NCBI RefSeq assembly: GCF_019091135.1
Contig: NZ_JAGXJW010000001.1
Span: 112,885 to 176,884 of the forward strand
DNA length: 64,000 nt
Reading direction: 5' to 3'
From: Cohnella sp. GbtcB17
GTDB taxonomy: Bacteria; Bacillota; Bacilli; Paenibacillales; Paenibacillaceae
Positions within the stretch are counted from its first letter, which is position 1. Each line of letters starts with the position of its first letter. The notes under the pieces are model-generated. The model searched no databases and was not told where the DNA came from. It saw nothing but the letters and a program-made list of their open reading frames with translations. Below are positions 1 to 10,300 of the stretch, piece by piece. The position numbers were made by a program, and so were the translations under genes.

Positions 1-290
1 CGGGCGGATAAGTGCAATAAGTCACTATCTCCTCCGCCAAGACGCCTCGGACCGTGCTGATAAGCTCCAAAAAGCACTATCTCCGCTGTAAAGGCGCTCC
101 GAACCGGGCGGATAAGTGCAATAAGTCACTATCTCCTCCGCCAAGACGCCTCGGACCGTGCTGATAAGCTCCAAAAAGCACGATCGCCGCCGCCAAAGCG
201 CTTTGGGCTGCGCCGATAAGCGCAATAAGTCACTATCTCCGCCCCAAGACGTCCCCGATTTTTCCGATAAGCGCACGCAGTCGCGCCCCC
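1..290. repeat. 52-bp tandem repeat array (partial, continues left)
   Basis: The hexamer GATAAG recurs at 7, 59, 111, 163, 215 and 266, a period of 52 bp (the last step is 51). Bases 1-76 and 105-180 are identical, so alternate units are most alike, giving a 104-bp higher-order period. Each unit reads roughly GATAAG, AATAAGTCACTATCTCC, then a GC-rich half. The array decays to the right and its left end is outside the window. The rest of 1-418 holds no convincing gene; the GH87 gene upstream region starts at about 300. Confidence 0.85.
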
Positions 291-418
291 GCCCCTTTCC
301 CCGCCAGCCTGCCAACTTCGTAATTTTGCGCCTACAACGCCCACAAACGCACATCGCCTTGGAATCGTTTTCATTTTACGATGAGGAAGATTCCATACGA
401 TGGGGAGGCCACCGGATC

Positions 419-3400
419 ATGTCCAGTTGGAAAAAATGGCTCGCGGTGTTGATGACGGCGCTGATGATGCTGACGTCCATGCCCGCGTTCGCGGCGGAGA
501 ACGCGCAGCAGGAGCCGCAGCGCATTCAGGAGGCGGACGCGGGAGGCACAGCGGCATCTGCGCCTGCCTACATACGCATCAAGAATAAATGGCAGGGCAA
601 CTATTTGTACGAAGGCTCGGACGGCATCGTGCGCTACGGGCGCACGGCGCTGGACGATGCAACGTCGCAGTGGCGGCTCGAGCCGACGGACGGCGGGACG
701 CGCATCCAGAACCGCGCCACCGGCCATTACATTACGATCGCCGAGACGGCAAAGCGCAGGGATGCGCTCGTCGCCCGCGAGATCGGCGTCAGCACCGCGG
801 CCGACAGATGGCTCATCGAGGATGCGAGCCGGCCGGGATACAAGGTCATCAAGAGCTCGACGGCCGACCCGAGCGCGAACCTGGTCATTCACGAAGAGGA
901 CCAGCTCGGCTATGCCGAAGCCAGCAACGACATCAACATTACGTTCGAGAGCCCGCAGTGGATGTTCGAGCCGGCCGAGACGCTGCAGCCGGTGCTCATC
1001 GTGAACGAATTCCGGGCGGGACAGTTCCTGTACGAGACGGCCAATCCGGAGAAGGGGCGCACGCGAAACGTTGTCGCCTTCGGCAAGATCGATCCGACGG
1101 ATACAAGAGCACATTGGTACGTGGAGGTCGAGTCGGGCGACGTCGGCGCGACGCAGATCGTGCGCCTTCGCAATCGGGCGACGGGCAACTATATCGAGCA
1201 GTTCGGCGAGGACGATTTTTCGCGCCGAATCGAGACGGCCCCGGCTTCCGCCGCGGAGCCCCAGCGTTGGACGATCGCGCCTGCTGCCTCGGAGAACGGT
1301 AATCCCGTGCAGGGATACGTCTCGATCTCAAGCGCCGGCAATCCCGCCTACGTGCTGAATACGCAGTTCGAGGACACCTATGCGCGGTCCAACAACTGGT
1401 CCAACGCGGGGAGGAGCAACGCGCACTGGAAAATCGCGCCGGCCTACGACGTCAAGCCGGTTCGCATCGTCAACTATACGGCGGCGGACGTCGGTACGGA
1501 CTATCTCTATGAAGGAGAGGGCGGCGTCCTGATGCACGGCGCGCTGGCGGCCGGCCGGGAGGACGATCCGGCATACCAGTGGATCGTCGAGGACCAGGAC
1601 GGCAAGAAGCGACTCCGCAATGCGGCGACGGGCGGCTATCTGGCGTCCGGCGAACCACTGGCGGTAAGCCCTGCCGCGTCGGTGACGTCGGCGGTGTATC
1701 AATGGCAGCTCGCGCCTTCGGACATGTACGATGACTACGTGAACATCGCCGCCGTGGGCGGCTCCGGCCTGCTACTGCTCCAGGATGGCGTCCTGCGCGC
1801 GGGCGCCTCCGATCCGGACGCCGACGCCGCGCAGTGGCTGCTTGAGGATCCGTCCGCGCGGACGGACGGCACGCCGCAGTACGTGCGTATCCAGAACGAG
1901 TGGAAGCCCTTCGTCTGGTACGAGGACGACGGCGGAGATTTGAAATACGGCAACCCTCGATCGGACGGCCGGGACCAATGGCTGATCGAGAAGTACCAGG
2001 GCCGCAAGCGGATCCAAAACCGCGCCACAGGCCATTATGTCAACCTGCAAAACATGACGGGCGGCCATATCCGCGTCACCGACGTTTCGGACGACTGGAC
2101 GAGCGCGGTGTGGGTCGTCGAATCGCTCGCAGGAGGCGCCAAGCTGATCTACAACGTGGCGGACCGGGTGAAAAACCAGGAGGTTCAGAAGCTGATCAAC
2201 CTGCAAAACCTGACCAAGTACGCCGAGTACGCTCAGATCAACCGGAACTGGGGCAGTCCGCACTGGACACTGATTCCGGTGAACGAAGCGGGACCGTCGC
2301 ACCTGCGTTTCACGAACAAGCAGGGACAATCGCTCTATGAGGAAACGGAGGGCGAAGCTGCGGGCAAAGTGCGTTACGGAGAGACGCCGAACGCCGACAT
2401 GCGTGCCGTATGGTACGTCGAGGATGCGGGCGGCGGGGCGAAGCGACTGAAGAATGTCGAGACGGGCCACTATATCGCGATGGAAAACATGGCGGGCCAC
2501 GAATCGGAGGATGCTCCGAACCTTCCGCTCGGCACGGAAGCGGTCGTGTACGAGTCCTGGGGAAGCGCCAAGTGGTATCTGGACTCGGCGTCCGTGAGCG
2601 GGTATGCCGCCATTCGCAGCGGCTGGGCCGGGCACTACATTTACACGGACGGCGCCGGCGGCACGAAGGTAAGCAAGACCGTCAAGTCGGGCGACGGCAG
2701 CTTCGCTGACAGCGCGCTGTTCAAGGCGGAGCCCGTCGAACTGACGCCGGAGCTGCCCGAAGGCTACATTCGCATCCAGAACGAAGCGAACGGACAGTAT
2801 CTTTATGAAAACCGGGGCGGCGTCGTCTTATACGGCAGCATCGCCGAGAGCAACGGGTACGGTCATTGGCGGCTGGTCCGGCAGAACGGTGCGGTGTTCA
2901 TCGAAAACCGGGCGACCGGGCACCGAATGACGCTGACGCCGGATTACCGGTACATCGAGAGCTTGCCGGCCTCGGATAGCGCCGATGCGGCCGCGGGCTG
3001 GTCGATCGAGCCTTCGGCATCGTCCGCGGGGAAATGGCTCATCCGCAGCCTGGCCGCAGGCTACGACGACGAATACGTCCATACGGACAACGCCGCGGGC
3101 TATGCGGAGCGCGGACTCGTGCCCGCCTCCTTCGGGACGGCGCGCTGGAGCTTCGCGGCGGCGCCGGCGGATTACGAGACGCCGGACGACGGCGGCGCAG
3201 CGAATATGGATACGGCGACGCCGATCTTCAACGATACCGCGTACACGCGAATCGGCAGCGGCGGCGTATGGCTGGCGGACCGCGGCGGCACGATCGCGCT
3301 GGCGAACGAGAGCGGCGCGGCCGCGCAGTGGCTGCTGCAGGACTTCAACGGCCGCAAGCTGATCCAAAACCGGGAGAGCGGACGATTGCTGGCGCTCGAT

Positions 3401-6400
3401 CAGGCGGGCAGGCCGATCGCCGCGGCAGAGAGCGCGCGCGGCCAGGCGAGCTCGCAGTGGGAGGCGGTCGAGACGCAGGGGCTGCTCGAGCTGCGCAGCG
3501 CCGCGGATCGCGCAGGCATGCTGCTGAGCGCGGACGGCGCCGCCGAATACGGCGAGCCGGCCAACGTCGCGCAAGGGCGCTGGACATATGAGCGCGTGCC
3601 GGGCGATGTCGTGTACGAGGCGGAAAACGCGTTTATGGGCGGAGGCGTCGCTGTCCATCAAGATATGGCCGGCTATGCCGGAAACGGCTATGCATCCGGG
3701 TGGCAGGCGGACGATGCCGCGGATGCGGGCAGTCCGCACGCCAAGCTCACCTTCACCGTCAACGCACAGGCAGCCGGCGATTACGACGCGGTCGTGCGCT
3801 ACGCTAATCAAGGCGTATCCGGCCCATCGACCCTTGATATCGCCGTCAACGGCTTTTCCACCGCAACGCTCAGTCTCCCGCCGACCGGCGCAGGCTGGTC
3901 GACAGCGACGCTACGGTTAACGCTGCGTCAAGGCTTGAACACGATCACGCTTCACCCGGCCGAAGGAGCCGCCGCTCCGGCAGCCGCGCTTGCCGTCGAC
4001 TCGCTCACGCTGATGAACAGCGTAGCGCCGGCATACCGCGGCGCGACGACGCCGTACGCGACCTACGAGGCGGAGGACGCCGAGACGAACGGCGAGCTGC
4101 TGCGTGCCTCCCGCGCGTACTACGATCCGGCCTCCGAAGCTTCCGGCCGCCAGGCCGTGAAGCTGAGCGAGACCGGCGACTACGTCGCGTTCACGCTGGC
4201 GCGTCCGGCCAATTCGATCGTGCTGCGCTACTCGATTCCCGACAGCGCGGACGGAGCGGGCCGTACCGAGACGCTGGGGCTGTACGTGAACGGCCAGTTC
4301 AGGCAGAAGCTGACGCTGACGTCCAAGTACGCCTGGGAATACGGCAGCTATCCGTGGTCGAACGATCCGACGCAGGGCAGCGGGCACCGCTTTTTCGACG
4401 AGACGCACGCTTTGATCGGCGACGTGCCTGCTGGCGCAAAGATCACGCTGAAAAAGGATGCCGACAGCACCTCGCCTTTTTACACGATCGATCTGGCGGA
4501 CTTCGAGCAGGTGGCGGCTCCGCTGCAGATGCCCGAAGGGTTCCTGTCCGTGGACGATTACGGCGCAGCGCCGGATGACGGCAGCGACGATACCGCCGCC
4601 TTCAAGCGCACGCTTGAAGCGGCGAAGGACGAAGGCAAGGGCGTCTGGTTCCCTGCCGGCGAATACGAGCTGCGGGACGGCCTGCTCGACCTGGACCGCA
4701 TCCAAATCCGCGGCGCGGGCATGTGGCATACGCAGCTGACGGGCGCCAAGTTCGTGGGCAGAGGCGACGAGATCGGCGTCTACGACCTGCTCATCGACGG
4801 GGACATCAACGTGCGGGACGACGAGGCGATCACCAATGCGTTTCACGGCGGCTTCGGTCCGGGCTCCGTGCTGCAGAACGTCTGGATCGAGCATACGAAA
4901 GCGGGGCTGTGGCTTACCAAGGTGAAGGATGGCGAGGAATATACGCACGGCCTGCACATGGTCGGCTTGCGTATGCGCAACCTGATGGCGGACGGCATCA
5001 ACTTCAGCGTCGGCACGACGGACAGCATGCTCGAGCAGAGCGACGTGCGCTATCCGGGCGACGACGGCATCGCGATGTGGTCGACGGACGGCCTTTCGAG
5101 CGTCAATAACACGGCGCGCTTCAACACGGTGAGCCTGCCTTGGCTCGCCAACAACATCGCCGTGTTCGGCGGCACGGACAACCGGATTCAGGACAATGTG
5201 GCCATCGATACGATCACCAACGGCTCTGGCATCACGGTGTCCACGCGGTTCAACCCGCTGCCGTTCGCGGGGACGACGGTCGTCGAGCGCAATACGCTCA
5301 TTCGCACGGGCAGCTACGATACGGGCTTGCAGACGAATCTGGGCGCATTCTGGCTGTTCGCCGATACGAAAAACATGACCGGCGACATCGTTGTTCGCGA
5401 CAATACAGCGCTGGACAGCACGTTCGCCGGCGTCGTGGTCAACGGGATCCAGGCCATCTCGGGCGGCAGGCTGCTCCTGCAAAATCTCGTGCTCGACGGC
5501 GCCGGCACGGCCGGCGTGCAAGTGGCGTCGACCGTCACGGGCGCGGCCGACATCGACAACGTCATCGTTCGCGGCGCGAAAATCGCGGACGTAACGAATG
5601 CCTCGGCAGGCTTCGCTCTTCGCGAGGTGAACGAGGGCTTTGCTTCCGCGGCCAAACCGTTTGCCGCGACGGCCGAGGGCGGGGCGCTGAACGGCTTTGT
5701 GCTGACCGCCGGCGCAACGCTGGCGATCAAGGTGACCGACGCCTCAGGCAAGGACGTCACAGCGCAGTCGACGTTCGCGACGGAGCAGGCGTCGGTCGCG
5801 ACCGCGGATGCCGCGGGCGTGCTGCGCGGCATCGCGACTGGCGAGACGCGTCTGCGTATCGCCTACGGCGGAGCCGAGCGGACGTACACGGTTAAAGTCA
5901 CGGCCGCGCAGGTCGTTAACCCGCCGGTCGACACCAGCGGCGGCAATAGCGGATCTGCCGGCAGCGCCATCGATGCTGCGGCTGCCGCCAACGACGCCAA
6001 GCTGAAGGCGTCGACGGGCAACGCGATCGCGGTGAACGCGTCGGCCGACGGCACCGCGCCGTTTACCGCGCAGGCGCTGCTCGCGGCGGCTGCCAGCCGG
6101 CCGGACGCGGTCCTGACGATCGCGAACGGTGGTGCGACGTACCGGTTCCCGCTGTCGCTGGCCGCCAAGCTCATTAAGGATCGCGGCTACGATCAGGATC
6201 CGAAGGCGCTGTGGACGTTCGAGATCAAGCCGCTTGAAGACACGGCCCTGTCGCCGATCCGGCAGGCGGCAGAGCGTCAGAAGCTCGCGCTGGTCGCGGC
6301 GCCGGTCGAATTCGCCGTCGCGCTTCGGAGCGGCGCGAAGACCGAGACGATCGCCGACTTCGGCGGCGTCTACGTCGATCGCACGATTAAGACGCCGGAT

Positions 6401-7138
6401 CGTCTCGAAGAAGCGAGCGTCACGGCGGTCGTCTACCGGCCGGGCGAGGCGGGCGCGGGATCGTTCGTCTACGTGCCTGCGCTGTTCCAGGCGGGCGAGG
6501 ACGGCGGCACGATCGTCACGATCCGCAGCCCGGGCAACAGCGTGTATGCCGTCGTATCGCATGTCGCGACGTTCGCGGATTTGTCGAATCACTGGGCGAA
6601 GCAGGAAATCGAGCGGCTCGCGTCGAAGCTTATCGTCAAAGGCGTCGGAGGCGATGCGTTCGGACCTGCGCGCAGCATTACGCGGGCCGAATTCGCGGCG
6701 CTGCTCGTCCGGGGGCTCGGCCTCCGGGATCCCGGAGGCGACGTCGGCTTCAAGGACGTAGCAGGCAGCGCCTGGTATGCCGCAGAGGTCCGCACGGCGG
6801 CCGCCTACGGTCTCGTCCGCGGCTTCGGGGACGGCAGCTTCCGTCCGCAGGCGACGGTCACCCGCGAAGAGGTCGCCGTCATGGCGGCGCAAGCGCTGAA
6901 GCTGGCCGGCGCGTCAGCCTCGGCGGACGGGGACGCGAAGTCGGCCGCAGCGTTCGCAGATGCGGCGGACATTCATGCCTGGTCGGCCGACGCGGTTCGG
7001 ACCGCGTCCTCGCTCGGCATCGTGAAGGGGCTGCCGGACGGCCGTTTCGCCCCGCGTGCGACGGCTACCCGGGCGGAAGCCGCCGCGATGCTGAGCCGCA
7101 CGCTGCAGGCGGCCGGGCTGTCGAACGCAGCCCATTGA
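419..7138 (+). CDS. S-layer-anchored GH87-like alpha-1,3-glucanase / mycodextranase with repeated N-terminal beta-trefoil-like modules
   Basis: This is a 2239-residue secreted protein. The start at 419 is chosen because GGGGAGG lies about 10 bases upstream and a clear signal peptide follows (cleavage near AFA-AEN, residue 26). Residues about 40-1060 hold roughly seven modules of about 145 residues, each with YIRIxN...YLYE...YG and IQNRATGHY-like motifs, similar to ricin-type or fascin-type trefoil repeats. A CBM35/CBM6-like module (about 1065-1205) and a YEAEDAE-type beta-sandwich (about 1212-1375) precede a right-handed beta-helix (about 1376-1735). The beta-helix carries ADGINFS (D1525) and PGDDGIAMWS (D1548, D1549), in line with the acidic catalytic cluster of GH87. 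Three SLH repeats begin near 2052, so the enzyme should sit on the cell surface and cut alpha-glucan such as fungal wall glucan. GH87 is inferred from fold order and motifs; another beta-helix hydrolase is possible. Confidence 0.75.
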   Translation: MSSWKKWLAVLMTALMMLTSMPAFAAENAQQEPQRIQEADAGGTAASAPAYIRIKNKWQGNYLYEGSDGIVRYGRTALDDATSQWRLEPTDGGTRIQNRATGHYITIAETAKRRDALVAREIGVSTAADRWLIEDASRPGYKVIKSSTADPSANLVIHEEDQLGYAEASNDINITFESPQWMFEPAETLQPVLIVNEFRAGQFLYETANPEKGRTRNVVAFGKIDPTDTRAHWYVEVESGDVGATQIVRLRNRATGNYIEQFGEDDFSRRIETAPASAAEPQRWTIAPAASENGNPVQGYVSISSAGNPAYVLNTQFEDTYARSNNWSNAGRSNAHWKIAPAYDVKPVRIVNYTAADVGTDYLYEGEGGVLMHGALAAGREDDPAYQWIVEDQDGKKRLRNAATGGYLASGEPLAVSPAASVTSAVYQWQLAPSDMYDDYVNIAAVGGSGLLLLQDGVLRAGASDPDADAAQWLLEDPSARTDGTPQYVRIQNEWKPFVWYEDDGGDLKYGNPRSDGRDQWLIEKYQGRKRIQNRATGHYVNLQNMTGGHIRVTDVSDDWTSAVWVVESLAGGAKLIYNVADRVKNQEVQKLINLQNLTKYAEYAQINRNWGSPHWTLIPVNEAGPSHLRFTNKQGQSLYEETEGEAAGKVRYGETPNADMRAVWYVEDAGGGAKRLKNVETGHYIAMENMAGHESEDAPNLPLGTEAVVYESWGSAKWYLDSASVSGYAAIRSGWAGHYIYTDGAGGTKVSKTVKSGDGSFADSALFKAEPVELTPELPEGYIRIQNEANGQYLYENRGGVVLYGSIAESNGYGHWRLVRQNGAVFIENRATGHRMTLTPDYRYIESLPASDSADAAAGWSIEPSASSAGKWLIRSLAAGYDDEYVHTDNAAGYAERGLVPASFGTARWSFAAAPADYETPDDGGAANMDTATPIFNDTAYTRIGSGGVWLADRGGTIALANESGAAAQWLLQDFNGRKLIQNRESGRLLALDQAGRPIAAAESARGQASSQWEAVETQGLLELRSAADRAGMLLSADGAAEYGEPANVAQGRWTYERVPGDVVYEAENAFMGGGVAVHQDMAGYAGNGYASGWQADDAADAGSPHAKLTFTVNAQAAGDYDAVVRYANQGVSGPSTLDIAVNGFSTATLSLPPTGAGWSTATLRLTLRQGLNTITLHPAEGAAAPAAALAVDSLTLMNSVAPAYRGATTPYATYEAEDAETNGELLRASRAYYDPASEASGRQAVKLSETGDYVAFTLARPANSIVLRYSIPDSADGAGRTETLGLYVNGQFRQKLTLTSKYAWEYGSYPWSNDPTQGSGHRFFDETHALIGDVPAGAKITLKKDADSTSPFYTIDLADFEQVAAPLQMPEGFLSVDDYGAAPDDGSDDTAAFKRTLEAAKDEGKGVWFPAGEYELRDGLLDLDRIQIRGAGMWHTQLTGAKFVGRGDEIGVYDLLIDGDINVRDDEAITNAFHGGFGPGSVLQNVWIEHTKAGLWLTKVKDGEEYTHGLHMVGLRMRNLMADGINFSVGTTDSMLEQSDVRYPGDDGIAMWSTDGLSSVNNTARFNTVSLPWLANNIAVFGGTDNRIQDNVAIDTITNGSGITVSTRFNPLPFAGTTVVERNTLIRTGSYDTGLQTNLGAFWLFADTKNMTGDIVVRDNTALDSTFAGVVVNGIQAISGGRLLLQNLVLDGAGTAGVQVASTVTGAADIDNVIVRGAKIADVTNASAGFALREVNEGFASAAKPFAATAEGGALNGFVLTAGATLAIKVTDASGKDVTAQSTFATEQASVATADAAGVLRGIATGETRLRIAYGGAERTYTVKVTAAQVVNPPVDTSGGNSGSAGSAIDAAAAANDAKLKASTGNAIAVNASADGTAPFTAQALLAAAASRPDAVLTIANGGATYRFPLSLAAKLIKDRGYDQDPKALWTFEIKPLEDTALSPIRQAAERQKLALVAAPVEFAVALRSGAKTETIADFGGVYVDRTIKTPDRLEEASVTAVVYRPGEAGAGSFVYVPALFQAGEDGGTIVTIRSPGNSVYAVVSHVATFADLSNHWAKQEIERLASKLIVKGVGGDAFGPARSITRAEFAALLVRGLGLRDPGGDVGFKDVAGSAWYAAEVRTAAAYGLVRGFGDGSFRPQATVTREEVAVMAAQALKLAGASASADGDAKSAAAFADAADIHAWSADAVRTASSLGIVKGLPDGRFAPRATATRAEAAAMLSRTLQAAGLSNAAH

Positions 7139-7222
7139 GGGCAGCGCTGGGACATTCGCCAATCGGCGCATGCCGAACCGTAACAAAAGCTTGAATCGCA
7201 TCGTCAATACGATTTGAACACG

Positions 7223-7265
7223 AAAATGCGCGTCTTCGCTCCGAAGCGGAGATGCGCATTTTTGC
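7223..7265 (+). terminator. Rho-independent terminator after the GH87-like gene
   Basis: AAAATGCGC (7223-7231) pairs with GCGCATTTT (7254-7262). The inner arms also pair partly, and a short T run follows. Confidence 0.75.
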
Positions 7266-7355
7266 CGGTTTGCGGACGACGGCGCCGTTTTGGGCGCGCG
7301 GCCGCCCGGGCGCCGCGCCGCAAGCGCGAGAACGAACAGATCGTCGGGGGGAAGC

Positions 7356-10300
7356 ATGAGGAGAACGATAGGGGTATGGATGCTGGCGCTGCTGCTCGGC
7401 GTGCTGGGCTGTGCGGGCGGGGTTTCCGCCGCGTACGCGGAAGAGACTGCGGCGCTTATCCGCAACGGCGGCGCCGAGAGCGCGGCGAGCGGGAGCGGGC
7501 AGCCGGACGGCTGGACGCAGGACATATACGCGGCGGACGCGAACGGCGCGGCGGTCAGCACGCTGACCGTCGGCCAGGACGGCGGCCATAGCGGCCAGGC
7601 TTATTTGAGCGTCGCAAGCGCCGGAGAGAACGATGCGCGCTGGATTCAGACCGTGCCGGTCGAAGCCGACGCCGTCTACAAGCTGTCCGGCTGGATTCGG
7701 GTCGCCGGCGGGCTCGCCGACCGAACCGGAGGCAACCTGTCCGTACTCGGCATCGCCGCTCCTTTCCCTGCCGTGGGAGATACTCAGGGCGAATGGCGGC
7801 AGGTCGAATGGTACGGCAAGACTGGGGCGGACCAGACGAGCATCACCGTGGCGGCCCGGCTCGGCAGCTACGGCAGTCTGAACAGCGGCCGCGCCGACTT
7901 CGACGACATCATGCTCGAAAAGCTGGCGGAAGCCCCGGCGGGCGCCGTCGTCATTCCGTTGTGGCCGGAAGCGTACGCAGCAGCGGCCGCCGGCGGCGAA
8001 GGCGCGGGAGGCGGACACGGCACCTACACGGCCATGATGTTTTTGATGGCCGCCGCTTATGCCGCATTGTCCTGGGGCATCGTGTCTTACCTGCGCCGCA
8101 GGGGTGAGGCGACGCTGCCTGTCGGCGGCAAGCCGCGCGCAGCGGGCGGCGCCGTATGGCTGCTTTTCGCAGGCGCCTTGCTCATTCGCGCGGCTTGCGC
8201 ACCGATCATGCAAGGGCATCCGATCGACGCCCTGGACTTTTATTTTTGGGCGAATCATGCCTACGAGGCCGGCCTTCACGGCTTTTACACGGCCGATATT
8301 TTCGTAGATTATCCCCCGGGCTATATTTACGTGTTGTACGTCGTCGGCGTGCTGCAGAAGCTGATGCACATCGGCTATCCTTCCGCCGGGTCGGCGCTGC
8401 TGCTCAAGCTGCCGTCCATCGCGGCCGATCTCGCGGCTTCATACGTGCTGCTGCGCCTCGCGCGTCCACGGTTCGGCGCCGCTGCGGGCGCAGCGATCGC
8501 CTCGCTCTATTTGTTCAATCCGATGGTGTTCCACAATTCGGTCGTATGGGGCCAGATCGACTCGTTCCTCGCGCTGTTCATTCTGCTGGCCGTCTGGGGA
8601 ATCGCGGCGGGCAAGCTTCCTTATGCGACAGCCGCCGTCGTTGCCGCGGTGCTGATCAAGCCGCAGGCGATCGTCGCCATTCCGGTGCTGCTGCTGGCGC
8701 TTGCCGTCCGGCGCAGCCGCAGAGCCTGGGGCGAATCGCTGCTTTACGGAGCGGCCGTCTTCATTCTGCTCGTGCTGCCGTTTTCCATCCATCAATCCCC
8801 CGACTGGATCGTCGAGCGCTACAAAGCGATGTTCGACAGCTATCCGTACGCGACGCTGAACGCCGCCAATTTGTACGGTCTGCTCGGATTGAACGGCGTC
8901 AAGGTGTCGGCCGCGATGGCGTTCTGGAGCAATTTGTCCGTCGTGCTCATCGTCGCTTATATTGTCTGGCTGGCCTGGCGGCATCGCAAGCTCGAAGCCG
9001 CGCCGCGCTGGGCATATCTCGCTTACTTGACGTTCCTGCTTGTGTTCGCCCTCAAGACCAGCATGCACGAGCGCTACGGCTACCCGGCCGTCGCGCTTGC
9101 GCTGCTCGCGTTTATTCTGCTCAAAGACCGCCGTTTGCTGTGGATGTTCCTTGGCCTTACGTTCACGCATTTCGCGGACGCGGCTTACGTGCTCTACTTC
9201 GGATTGGATAAAAACTATTACCTGTCAGCCACGGACGGCTTTTTCCGCTTTTTGTCGCTCGTCAACCTGGCGATCTCGGCCTATGCCGTCTACGTCGGCT
9301 GGACGCTGGACAAGGGCAAGGCGCTGGCAGCCGCGCCGGCCGCAACAGCCGCTTCCGCCAAAGGCGGCAAAGGCGGCGCCTTGTCCAACACGGCGTCAGC
9401 CAAAAATGCGTCGTCCAAATCGACGGCCACCAGTCCCGCATTCGCAACCGCCATATCCGCATCCGACGCCAAGTTCTCCCGGCTCGACCGGCTGCTCGTC
9501 GGCGGCTTGACGCTCGTCTACGGCATCATCGCGCTTGTAAACCTCGGCTCGATGCGCGCGCCCGAATCCGGCTGGACGCCGGCCGCGCCGGCCAGCGCCA
9601 TCGTGTACGACTTCGGCGAGCCGCAGGCGGTCGCCTCGGTCATCTGGTTCGGCGGGACGCGCGACGAAGGGCGCGCGGAGGACAGCACGATCGAGCTGTC
9701 GCAATCCGCGGACGGCAGCAACTGGACGAGCGCCCTGTCGTTCGTGCTGAACGGCGGCTCCGTCTTCCAATGGAAGGAACAGCCCGTCGCCATCAACCAG
9801 CGGTACGTGCGCGTCACGGCGTCGAATCCCGGTTGGACGCTGTATGAGCTGGCCTTCCGCGATGCGGAGGGCCGCAGCTTGACGCCGGCCAAGACAAGCG
9901 AAGGCGGCAACGCGCTGATCGATGAGCCGGGCGACGTGCCGAAGAAGCCGTCCTATCTCAACAGCATGTATTTCGGCGAGATTTATCACGGCCGCACCGC
10001 TTACGAGTTCCTGCACCATATCGAGCCGTACGAGACGACGCACCCGCCGCTCGGCAAGGGGCTGATGGCGCTCGGCGTCTCCCTGTTCGGCATGAACCCG
10101 TTCGGCTGGCGGATCATGGGCACGCTGCTCGGCATTGCGATGATTCCGCTCATGTACTTGCTCGCCAAGCGGATGTTCGGCCGTACCGAGCTCGCCTTCG
10201 CGGCGGCGTTCCTGCTGACGTTCGACTTTATGCACTTCACGCAGACGCGCATCGCGACCGTCGACGTCTACGGCGTTTTCTTCATCCTGCTGATGTATGT

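Noticed and set aside
1-290. CRISPR-like array from the regular 52-bp period
   Set aside because: The whole unit is repeated with no unique spacers between short identical repeats, so it is a tandem repeat and not a CRISPR array.
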